Assembly (NCBI GenBank): GCA_022705325.1
Contig: JAKJER010000017.1
Span: 62,001 to 126,000 of the forward strand
DNA length: 64,000 bases
Direction: 5' to 3'
Origin: Planctomycetota bacterium
GTDB taxonomy: Bacteria; Planctomycetota; Phycisphaerae; SM23-33
Under the pieces are notes generated by a model that had not been told where the DNA came from, did not search any database, and worked only from the letters and a program-made list of their open reading frames with translations. Positions within the stretch are counted from its first letter, which is position 1. Every line of letters starts with the position of its first letter. This document shows, piece by piece, positions 15,496 to 24,200 of this stretch. The position numbers and the translations under genes are program-made.

Positions 15496-16848
15496 TCAAG
15501 GGGGCGCCATTTCGTCCGAGTACATCACGTTCCCACCCAACTCGGACCACGTCTTGTCGGAGCGAAGCTCCTTGGTGATGTACACGGTGAACAGTTGACG
15601 GGCGCCGGCACAGTCGGCGACGACCTGGGCATAGATGTCGCGCCGCGTGACCAGCCGCTGGGTCCCGGAGGCGGATTCCCACTGGGTGGACTCCGCCCAC
15701 TCCGGCTTGTAGATGACGGTCTGGATCGCGCGAGCGCCGCCGCATTCCTTCAGGACCAGTTGCTCGGCGCAGCGGCGGATCGGTTCCGCATCGGCGCCGC
15801 TATAGGCGTCCGCACGAGGGGCGATCTTCCCGGCCCGCTCGCGGCGGTTGGCCTGGTCGCGAGCCGTCAGCTCGTTCATGGCGGCCGTCAAACCCTGCCA
15901 CCTGGCGGGATCGTCAGCCAGCAGCGGCTCCAGGGCCGCCACCTGCTGCTCGATCTGCTCGCGATCCGTTCGGCCCAGGATGGCGGGGAGGCCTTCATGT
16001 TCCTTTCCCAGGTTCTCCATGCAAGCGGCTATCTTGGCCATCACCTCACCGGCCAACTCGCCTTTGCACCTGTCCAAGAGCGAGGGGAACTGCTCGAACG
16101 AAGCAGCCAGGCTTGCCTCCAGCGCAGCCAGTTGCTCGCTCTTGCCCGCGGGAAAGGGCTCGGCCTGGAACGCTTGCCACACAGGCAGCGCATCGGCGTG
16201 GGCGGTCTTCTGGGCCAAGAGGTCCTCAACGGACTGGCTGAAGTGGCCGAACGTCGCGGCGCCGTGAGGCGCGAAAGCCCTCAGGCGGACCAGCCACTCC
16301 TCCGACTGGCGGGACATCTCGTCCTGCTGGCGGCGAGCGGAGGCGGCGGCCTGCTCCCGGGCCTGGCTGGCCTGGTCAGAGGCCGCCTGGGCCTGGGCGA
16401 GCGTCTCGCGGATGGCCACATAGTCCGGGTGGTCGCCAGGGAACTGTCCGCCGTACGAGGCTTCGATCTCCGCCAGGACTCCCAGCGCGTCCGAGACCTT
16501 CTTGCGTTCGAGCAGGGCCCGGATATCCCGTATGCGCTTGGCCACGCCGGCGGGAAGGGCTGGCGAGGCTGGCCCCGCCGCCGATGCCAAGGGCGCCGCG
16601 GGCGGAGTTGCCGGTGCGGGCGAACCCTTGCCTGACCGGGCGGCCAGGTCCTTCTGCAACTTGGCGACCTGCGACTCCATCGTCTTGATCTGGACGTGGA
16701 GCGGATCCTGGGCCTTGGCTTCGGCCAGGCCCGCCGCAGCCGACTCCACCTGTGCCCGGGCCTCCTCGTACTTCCCCCCGAAGAGAGCGTTCTGCGCCTT
16801 TCGCAACTGCGTCGAGACCGACGTCAAGAGGGCCTTGATATCCGCCAC
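15496..16848 (-). CDS. unknown coiled-coil protein with TPR-like N-terminal unit
   Basis: 450 residues without signal peptide. Residues 1-70 match the short protein encoded at 15033-15326. An Ala/Pro-rich linker (about 72-95) precedes a long, strongly helical region (about 100-330, rich in Ala, Glu, Gln) that is probably coiled coil. The C-terminal part (about 345-450) is a compact domain with cysteines (IRRCAEQLVLKECGG, VVADCAGARQLFTVYITKEL) resembling small beta domains that follow such helices in planctomycete proteins. No enzyme motif is visible. It lies in the same operon as two exported proteins, suggesting a cytoplasmic partner of an envelope complex, which is inference. Confidence 0.6.
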   Translation of the reverse strand: MADIKALLTSVSTQLRKAQNALFGGKYEEARAQVESAAAGLAEAKAQDPLHVQIKTMESQVAKLQKDLAARSGKGSPAPATPPAAPLASAAGPASPALPAGVAKRIRDIRALLERKKVSDALGVLAEIEASYGGQFPGDHPDYVAIRETLAQAQAASDQASQAREQAAASARRQQDEMSRQSEEWLVRLRAFAPHGAATFGHFSQSVEDLLAQKTAHADALPVWQAFQAEPFPAGKSEQLAALEASLAASFEQFPSLLDRCKGELAGEVMAKIAACMENLGKEHEGLPAILGRTDREQIEQQVAALEPLLADDPARWQGLTAAMNELTARDQANRRERAGKIAPRADAYSGADAEPIRRCAEQLVLKECGGARAIQTVIYKPEWAESTQWESASGTQRLVTRRDIYAQVVADCAGARQLFTVYITKELRSDKTWSELGGNVMYSDEMAPP

Positions 16849-16894
16849 GGAACTTCCCTTTCGTTCAGGAACACCAATCCGCGAACGAGTGCGA

Positions 16895-18379
16895 TCACTC
16901 GGCCCGGACGTTCTTTCGCATCGTGTCGATTTCTTCCCAGACCTCCTCCAGATCGGAACCGACCTGTTCGGCCTGCTTCTTCAACTTGATAAGGTCCGCT
17001 TGCGACCCGTGTATCTTCATGATATGGGCGCGGACCTGGTCGGAGGACTTGGCGGTCCTCCGCACCTTCTTGAGGTCTTTGAGACTGGCCTCCTTCTGCT
17101 TGATCTGCTGGGTCATGCTCTCGTGCTCGACGGTCAGCTCGGCCGCCCTCTTGGCCAGTTCCTGATAGCGTTTGCGGTCGGCCTCGTAGAGCACCTTGAT
17201 TTCGACGTCCTTGAACTTGCCGACCAGGAATTGGGCGGCCTGGCGGGTCTTTTCCGCGGCGGCCAGCTCCTCGTCGGCGAGTTTCTCGGCCTGCTCAGCG
17301 TCCTTCTGAGACGCCGCGAAGGCCCGGCGGGCCTGGAGGGCGGCTTTCGCCTCATTGATGTACGGGTCCATCGCCTTGTCCAAGTCGCCCAGAGAGGTGT
17401 TCTTGAACAGCCCGATCTTGTGGAAGTCGGCATCAGCCAGGGGGCGGACAGCCTTGCGACCTTCCTCGTAGACCGCGGCGTAGCCCTGCCCGAAGTTCCG
17501 GGTCACCAGCGCAGGCCAGCCCTGGATGCTCGCGATCTGATCGGCCGTCAGCAACGTGCCGGAGGTCAGGTCCGAAGGCACCCATCCGTCGACAGCCTTC
17601 TGGCAGGCGGCGAGGATGGTCTCGCTGGACATGGCCTTCATCGTGGCAGCCAGCAAGGCGCGGCGCAGGACGCCCACCGTCTTGACCGCCTGGACGCTCC
17701 GCTTGGCGATCTCCAGCCCGCGTACGTCGCTGTCCAGATCGACCTCGGTTTGTTCTTCGCCGGACTGGAGGTCCTTGTGCACGCCGGTGGCACAGTCGGA
17801 GGCGTAGGCCAGGTCCGCCTGCAGGCGGGCGATGATCAGCGGCATGGACGTCTTGAAGCCGAACATCGTGTCGGCCGCCCGCTGCGCCTGGTCGCGGAAG
17901 GTGGACACCTCCAGGCCCTTCTTGCGGAAAACCTGGTCGGCCAGCTTGAGCGTCTGGTCCACCTGGGCCTTGAGCCTGTCGAGATCGGCGTCGGTGGCCC
18001 GGCTCTTCTTCTCCTTGCGGGCGTCCTTGGCGGCGTCGACGGCTGACCGCCCGTACAGGTCCAGGTCCTCGTACAGCGCGTTGGCCGCCGCCTGCCATTC
18101 TTCCTGCGCAGTCTTGCCCTTGGACAGGGGAGAGTTCCAGAACTTGTCCATGACGGGCAATTGTTCGAGCAAGGCCGCCCGCAGCCGTTCCAGGCAGACG
18201 GCCGCCTCCTCCCCGTAGGCGGCGTCCGCAGCCTTGCGAATGGCCTCGCCCACCTGCTTCTTCGCCTCGGTCCCGAGCTTTACCGGAGGCCTGGGGCCGC
18301 GGCTTTGAGCGGCCGACTCGGACAGGCCCGCCCCCACCGCCGCCACGACCAGCAGAAGCCACGTTACACAAGTCCTCAT
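16895..18379 (-). CDS. exported helical protein of unknown function
   Basis: 494 residues from the ATG at 18379, preceded by GAGGAG at a 7-nt spacing; the in-frame ATG at 18403 lacks this. MRTCVTWLLLVVAAVGAGLSESAAQ is a signal peptide. The mature protein is nearly all helical, with heptad-like stretches near the C-terminus (about residues 390-490: ELTVEHESMTQQIKQKEAS and following), so an elongated periplasmic coiled-coil protein is likely. It shares the operon with 15496-16848 and 18415-19770. No family was recognised. Confidence 0.6.
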   Translation of the reverse strand: MRTCVTWLLLVVAAVGAGLSESAAQSRGPRPPVKLGTEAKKQVGEAIRKAADAAYGEEAAVCLERLRAALLEQLPVMDKFWNSPLSKGKTAQEEWQAAANALYEDLDLYGRSAVDAAKDARKEKKSRATDADLDRLKAQVDQTLKLADQVFRKKGLEVSTFRDQAQRAADTMFGFKTSMPLIIARLQADLAYASDCATGVHKDLQSGEEQTEVDLDSDVRGLEIAKRSVQAVKTVGVLRRALLAATMKAMSSETILAACQKAVDGWVPSDLTSGTLLTADQIASIQGWPALVTRNFGQGYAAVYEEGRKAVRPLADADFHKIGLFKNTSLGDLDKAMDPYINEAKAALQARRAFAASQKDAEQAEKLADEELAAAEKTRQAAQFLVGKFKDVEIKVLYEADRKRYQELAKRAAELTVEHESMTQQIKQKEASLKDLKKVRRTAKSSDQVRAHIMKIHGSQADLIKLKKQAEQVGSDLEEVWEEIDTMRKNVRAE

Positions 18380-18414
18380 TGCCTGACTCCTCGACTGTCT
18401 CATGATCGGACCCC

Positions 18415-19770
18415 TCAGAACGGCTGGGCGTAATTCATGATGTACCAGCGTCCGTCGTCGGTCTTGCGGAAGTACCTGGGCTTGAGCGAGCCGTACTGCT
18501 TGCCGTGCTCGTCGAAGGCCTGGGTCGTCAACTCCGCCTCACGAACGGTCTGGCCGGACCGCTTCTTCAACTCGGCCACCTGCTCGGGCTTGAGGAACTT
18601 CATCTCGATGTTGTCCTCGGCGTCGTCGACCCCCTTGACCACCCGGACCTTGGCCTGGCCGACCTTGACGTGGCAGTACATCGTGGCGAATCGGTGCTGG
18701 TGCCAGTCCCAGTGGTACAGGCAGAGGCTGCGGGCGATCGGCGTCTGGCGGTAGGCCGGCTCGATGCACTCCAGGAACAGCGGGTAGTTCTTCTCCTTGA
18801 TGGCCGTCACGAAGGTCTCCGTCACCTGCTCGGGTGTGGCCTGGGCGGGGACGGACCTGACGGTGTACATCGCGGATTTGATTTCCTCCATCTTCGCCTC
18901 GCCCGCGAACTGTCCGCCGAGTTCCAGCTTGGCGTCGGCCAGGGCGAACGTGCGTTCAGGAACGAAGATGGCCACCGGCTCGACGATCCACCCCCACGCC
19001 GCCGGGCGGGTCTTCTCCTCGCCCGCCTGCGGGACCAGCAGGTCGATTCCGGTCACCCGCCCCACCACCGTCCAGGGCAGCGTCTCGGGCATGTCGCGGT
19101 TGATGAAACGGCGATATCGCTTGACCGCCTCGTAGGCCCCCAGCCAGGAGCGGTTGGAGATTTCGACGAAGTAATAGCCGCGCAACGCCCCGCCGACTGC
19201 GACGAACTCGCGCCCACCGTCAATGAACTGGTTGGCCGGATAAAAGAAGTTGTTCAACACGACCAACTTGCCGGCCATCTCGTCCACACTCGCCTCACGG
19301 TGCGAGGGCGGCGGGAAGGCGCGCTCCAGCAGTCTGCCCGACGCCTTGGCCTGTTCCTGGAACGCAGCCCACTCCGCCTGCGCCTCCTTCTCGAACAGGG
19401 CCTGGAGCTTCCTTTCGTTTTGGCGGTAGGCAGTGGCGTCCTTCGGCAGGTCGGTCAACTCGCCCTTGCTGGCCATGACGGCCTTCTGGGCCCGCTCGAA
19501 GAGCTCCTGGACCTCGGCGTGGTCGGGGTACCGCTCCCGGAGGCTCCAGATCCGCTTGAGACCTTCGGTCTCGATGGGTCCCAGCTTGATCGGCTGCCCG
19601 CGGGCCAGCTTCACCTTCTGTTCCAGGCCTTCCAGCCGATGGCGGGCCCCCGACAGTTCCAGCTTGCTGGGTCCGTCGCCCGCCTTGGCGCCGCCAGACT
19701 GGGCAAGAATCGACCCGCTCCACCCCAGCGCAAGCAACCCCAAAACGGCTACGCACGTCCTGCCACTCAT
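18415..19770 (-). CDS. exported protein of unknown function
   Basis: 451 residues with a signal peptide (MSGRTCVAVLGLLALGWSGSILAQ). The first 150 residues are helical; the central part (about 165-290) is beta-rich with NNFFYPANQFIDGGREFVAVG and PWTVVGRVTGIDLLVPQ; the C-terminal 130 residues (ATPEQVTETFVTAIKEKNYPLFLECIEP ... YFRKTDDGRWYIMNYAQPF) have the layout of an NTF2-like/DUF4878-type domain. Probably the first long gene of a minus-strand operon with the following two or three genes. Role unknown; periplasmic by signal. Confidence 0.6.
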   Translation of the reverse strand: MSGRTCVAVLGLLALGWSGSILAQSGGAKAGDGPSKLELSGARHRLEGLEQKVKLARGQPIKLGPIETEGLKRIWSLRERYPDHAEVQELFERAQKAVMASKGELTDLPKDATAYRQNERKLQALFEKEAQAEWAAFQEQAKASGRLLERAFPPPSHREASVDEMAGKLVVLNNFFYPANQFIDGGREFVAVGGALRGYYFVEISNRSWLGAYEAVKRYRRFINRDMPETLPWTVVGRVTGIDLLVPQAGEEKTRPAAWGWIVEPVAIFVPERTFALADAKLELGGQFAGEAKMEEIKSAMYTVRSVPAQATPEQVTETFVTAIKEKNYPLFLECIEPAYRQTPIARSLCLYHWDWHQHRFATMYCHVKVGQAKVRVVKGVDDAEDNIEMKFLKPEQVAELKKRSGQTVREAELTTQAFDEHGKQYGSLKPRYFRKTDDGRWYIMNYAQPF

Positions 19771-20161
19771 AAATACACCTCCGGCCGCTGATGCGGCCTG
19801 AATGACTACTTAATGCCTGACCGCTCGGCTTTCTTGGGTTCGTGCGTCTTCAGCAACTCGAAACAGGCCATGCCGGGAGATCCCGTGGATGCAGCGAACC
19901 AGACGAGCCAGTTCCTTCTCGTCATCGGCATTGGCCTTGGCGGGGCTGTGGGGCCCGTTAGAGAACGTAAGGCGCCGTCTCAGGCACTCTGCCGACGGAT
20001 TATCTGCCACGCTATGACCGCAAAGCAAGGGGATTACCTTATTTTTGCGACAAAACGCTCTTTCCCCGGCATTTGACAGGGCCCTGACCGTTGTAGAAAA
20101 TGGGGGCATGCGAGGCCGCCGCGTGGCGGCTCGGCGAGACCTTGATGAGGAAAGGACCACA
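19771..20161. other. divergent intergenic region with a possible 39-codon ORF
   Basis: A 391-bp gap between two divergent genes. On the minus strand an ATG at 19925 opens 39 codons ending at a TAG at 19806. The peptide begins MTRRNWLVWFAASTG and ends with a basic tail, like a tiny membrane or Tat-type leader; AAGG lies upstream and the next gene starts 35 bp downstream. It is a candidate small gene, not a firm one. The rest includes an AT-rich patch at 20036-20052 and a GAGGCCGCC/GGCGGCTC hairpin near 20110-20135. Nothing else is recognised. Confidence 0.35.
20073..20099 (+). promoter_or_regulatory. candidate promoter of the ThuA-like gene
   Basis: A perfect TTGACA (20073-20078) is followed after 15 bp by TAGAAA (20094-20099), about 60 bp before the ATG at 20162. 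Spacing is short, so confidence is limited. Confidence 0.4.
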
Positions 20162-21166
20162 ATGAAGGTGCATAAGACGCTCGTAGCGATGGCTGCGTTG
20201 TGGATCGTAGCGGCACTGATCGCGGGACCCGCTGTCGCCGCGGAGGCCGACAAGAAACCCGTCGCCCCGAAGGCCAAGCCCGCCGCCAAGGCGAAGAAGG
20301 CATCCGCTCCCTGGCCGCCGAAGCTCAGCGATGAGGCGAAGGCGAAGATCCTCGCCGCCGCGCCAGACAAGGCCCCGGCTGCGCCCAAGAAGCCTCGCAA
20401 GGTGTTGGTCTTCAGCCTCACGCCCGGCTACAAGCACACGGTCATCCCGGCTACCTCCGCCAGCATCGAGGCCATGGGCAAGAAGACCGGCGCATGGGAG
20501 ACGGTCATCAGCGACGACATATCTTGCTTCGAGCCGGACAAGCTGGCCCAGTTCGACGCGGTGGTACTCAACAACACCTGCGGGATCGCGCCGGGGCGCG
20601 AGCTGTTCCTGCCGGCTGACCTGAACAAGCTGCCCCCGGATCAGAAGCAGGCCGCCCTGGACCGCGACGCGAGGCTCAAGAAGAACTTCGAAGCCTTCGT
20701 CAAGAATGGCGGCGGGCTGGTGGGCATCCACGGCTCGACCGGGGCGTTCCACACCTGGCCCACGTTCGGCGAGATGCTCGGCGCATTCTTCCAGAAGCAC
20801 CCCTGGAACCAGGTCGTCCGCGTCAAGCTCGACGACCCGTCCAGCCCGATCCTGGCCGCCTTCGAGGGAAAGCCCTTCGAGATCAAGGAAGAGACCTACG
20901 AGGTCCGCGCCCCCTACTCGCGCAAGACCCTCCGCGTGCTGCTGACGCTCGACACGACCAGCGTGGACGCCAAGAAAGGCGGCCGGGCCGACGGCGACTA
21001 CGCCCTGGCCTGGATCAAGACGTACGGCAAAGGGCGGGTGTTCTACTCGGCCTTCAGCCATTACGACCAGACGTGGATGGACCCGAAAATGGTCGCCTTC
21101 CACCTGGCGGGCATCCAGTACGCCCTGGGCGACCTCGACGCCGACGCCGCGCCCAGCGAGAAGTAA
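20162..21166 (+). CDS. exported ThuA-like domain protein
   Basis: 334 residues from the ATG at 20162 (Shine-Dalgarno AGGAAAGGA). A signal peptide (MKVHKTLVAMAALWIVAALIAGPAVAA) is followed by a Lys/Ala/Pro-rich linker and then the ThuA (trehalose utilisation-type, glutamine-amidotransferase-like) fold: KVLVFSLTPGYKH, DAVVLNNTCG, NGGGLVGIHGSTGAFHTWPTFGEMLG, GGRADGDYALAWIKTYGKGRVFYSAFSHYDQTW. Proteins of this family in planctomycetes are exported and linked with carbohydrate metabolism, but no activity is established. A strong terminator follows at 21191-21217. Confidence 0.85.
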   Translation: MKVHKTLVAMAALWIVAALIAGPAVAAEADKKPVAPKAKPAAKAKKASAPWPPKLSDEAKAKILAAAPDKAPAAPKKPRKVLVFSLTPGYKHTVIPATSASIEAMGKKTGAWETVISDDISCFEPDKLAQFDAVVLNNTCGIAPGRELFLPADLNKLPPDQKQAALDRDARLKKNFEAFVKNGGGLVGIHGSTGAFHTWPTFGEMLGAFFQKHPWNQVVRVKLDDPSSPILAAFEGKPFEIKEETYEVRAPYSRKTLRVLLTLDTTSVDAKKGGRADGDYALAWIKTYGKGRVFYSAFSHYDQTWMDPKMVAFHLAGIQYALGDLDADAAPSEK

Positions 21167-21190
21167 CGACCCACGCGTCAACAATGAAAA

Positions 21191-21217
21191 GAAGCCCACC
21201 CTTAAGAGGTGGGCTTC
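21191..21217. terminator. bidirectional rho-independent terminator
   Basis: GAAGCCCACC (21191-21200) pairs perfectly with GGTGGGCTTC (21208-21217) across a 7-nt loop, followed by TTCTTT; on the other strand AAAAG precedes the stem. It separates the convergent ThuA-like gene and the HzsA-like gene. Confidence 0.85.
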
Positions 21218-21238
21218 TTCTTTCCTGCCTGGAGACGT

Positions 21239-24200
21239 CTATCGCTTGACCAGTTCGCCCGGCTGGACGACCACGCGGAAGCCGACGTTGTAGACCGGCT
21301 GGTACGCCGGGTAACGCCAGCGTGAGGCCGACCGGGAGAAGCGCAGCGTGTCGTTCCATGACCCGCCGCGGACGACGCGCAGCTCGTCCTTGGTTGGATC
21401 GTTGCGGCCGTCGCGGGCCACGTACGGATAGGGGCGGTATGCGCTGAGCGTCCACTCGGCTACGTTGCCGTGCATGTCGCACAGACCCCAGGCGTTGGGC
21501 GGGTACTTGCCCCCGGCCACGCTGTAGCGAGCGCCGTCGCTGTAGCCGCTCTCGCCGCGCCCGTAGTTCCAGCCGGCCAGGCCGCCGTCGGCGAAGTTGC
21601 CGAGGTTGTTCTGGCCCGGCTGGTAGGTGAAGTGGTAAGGCCCGTCGCTGCCCGCACGGCAGGCCCATTCCCACTGGGCCTCAGTGGGCAGCGTGACGCG
21701 CTGGCCCGTCTTCTCGCTCAGCCAGCGGCAGAAGGCCATCGCCTGGCGCCACGAGATGCGGACAACGGGCAGATCAGGCTGGTTGATGGGCGTGCCGCGG
21801 GTGAAGCGGTCCTTGCCGCGGGCCTCGATATACCCGCTGTCGTGCAGCGGGTCGAAGCGGGCGTACTGCGCGTTGGTGACCTCGAGCCGACCGATGTAGA
21901 AGGGCTGATCGATGGCTACCACGCAGGGCGGACCTTCGTCGTCGAAGGCGGTCGCGCCCGCCTGGCCCATCACAAACCGCCCCGCCGGGACCGGCGTCAG
22001 CTCCATGGTCACGCCCTCGCCCAGGTCGAACTTCTTGGGCGCCATGGGGCACTTGGCTTGGAGGGCCTTGGCCTGCTCAGGCGTCAGGGGCCAGCCTCCC
22101 AGGGGCGGCGCGGTGGGCGGCGGGGCCAGGCGATCGGTGGGCGGCTCGAACGCAGCCACGGGCGGCAAGGGCGGGGCCTGCTCGTCGCGGTCGTCGATCG
22201 CCGCGTACTTCTTCTTCAGCGACGCCCGGCGCGTGACCATGTCGGCCTCGGGGGGGCGATGGCTCTCGGTCCACGAGGCAGGGTACGGCACGTTCAGGTC
22301 GATCCACGTGTAGAGGCGATCCCACTCCTCGCGCGAGAGGCGGACGTTGTGGTGGCCCTTGAGCAGCATCTGCACCAGCACGCTGGTCTGGGCCTCCCAC
22401 TCCGCCGGCACGGCCAGATGGTAGTCCGCCTCGTAGCCCGGGCGCCGGACGTACTTCTGCAGGGCCATGTAGGCCGGGCTGTACGGGCCGGTGAAGTCCT
22501 TGTGGAGCGACTTGGCGCGGAAGTCGGGCATGTCGTTGGCGCCGGTGTGGCAGCCGGCGCACTTGCGGTCCAGCACGACCTGGACCTCGCGCTCGAAGCT
22601 GAAGCCGCGGGGCGGGCCGTACCACGGCTTGGGGTCGGCCGGCGGGATGCGGGTGGCCATCGTCGCCACCGGCGGCGGGGCCTGGTTCTGTCGCTCGTGA
22701 CAGCCCACGCAGGAGATGACCTCGCCCGGCATGGCCGTGAACCAACTCCGCATCTGCTGCTGCGCCCGGCCCTGCTCGTCCAGCGGCTGGACCCAGATGG
22801 GCGTGTTCGCCGGCACGCGGAACAGGGCGGACCCGTCCTCGTGCACCGGGACCGTACCGATGATCTGCTTGATATCCCAGCCGCCCTCATACGACGAGGC
22901 CCGCGTGTCGCCGTTGCCCGGGTAGCGGTAGTGGTGCGAGCCGATCCGCAGCGCCTTGATCGAGCCGCGGGTGAATCCCTTTAACCCGCCGCCCTCGTAG
23001 ACGTCGACCATGTACACCAGGGCGTCATTACGGGTGACGTCCACCGCGTCGGGGATGCGGGTGGGCAGGGGTCGGGGCCGCAGCGGGATGGGCATCGAGT
23101 GCCCGCCCATCAGCAGCGGGGTCATGTTGTCAAACACGTCGACCAGGTAGATGCCCCAGGGCGAGTAGGGAGTGAGCTTGACCGCGGCCAGGAAGTACTT
23201 TCCCGCGGCGTAGCCGGTGAACGGGTCGCCCAGCGGCCAGGGCGTGACGAAGCGGGGCCAGGAATCGTTGACCAGGTCGTCCCGGATGATGGGCTCGACC
23301 TTGCGCCCGCGCCCGGGAATGCGCTGGATGGCGCCTTCGGCCTCGTGACGCCCGATGCCCGGATCGAGCAGCAGCAGTTCGCCCATGCGGGCCACGCCGT
23401 GGTGCCCCGAGACCACGCAGACGATCTTGCTGGGGTGGCCCGGGATCGGCCGCGGCCAGTACATCGCGTTGGGCCAGTACGAGTTGCTCCCGTAGAACTC
23501 GCTCTGGCCCGTGCCGTCGGGGTTCATGTGGAACAACAGGCGGGTGAAGTAATGCGGCGTGTCGGTGTACTCCCAGCGGGTGTAGAGCACGCGCCCGTTG
23601 TTGAGCACGGTGGGGTTCCAGTTGTGGTCCTGGTCGTAGGTGAGGCGGCGCTCGCCGCTGCCGTCGGGCTCGGCCAGGTGCATGTTGCCCACGCCCGGCT
23701 GGCCCGTGCAGGGCACGGCCTGCTCGCAGGCGGTGGAGACGAACATGACCCGCCCGTTGGGCAGGTAGCAGGCATCGTAGTGTTGGACGTGCTCGTTAGG
23801 CCTGGTGACGTCTCGCAGACCCGTACCGTCGACGTGGACTTCGCGGATGATCCGACCGTCGCTGAAGAGGATCCGCTTGGCATCCCAGTTCAGGTCCACG
23901 TCGCTCACCGAGCCCTTGTAGACGCTGGTCAGCTTGCCGTCAGGCCGGACGGGCGAGAGGATCGCGATCTCGCTGCCCAGGCGGTTGGGCCCGCCCCAGT
24001 TGGAGTTGAAGCCCGGCCCGCCCCCGGTGACCAGCAGCAGTTTCTCGAAGTCCAGCACCGGGTTGGCCAGCAGGATGTCCTGGCCGGCCTGGTCGATCTG
24101 CTCGCGCAGGGCCAGCACGTCGGCCAGCGTGACGGACCGCCCGGCCAGCAGGCCCCGGGCCTTGCCGGCCAGTTCGCCGATGCGCGCGAGGTACTCCGAC

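Noticed and set aside
19810..20421. A 203-codon minus-strand ORF covering the start of the ThuA-like gene
   Set aside because: Overlaps the signal-peptide region of a well-supported gene and has no Shine-Dalgarno or recognisable domain.
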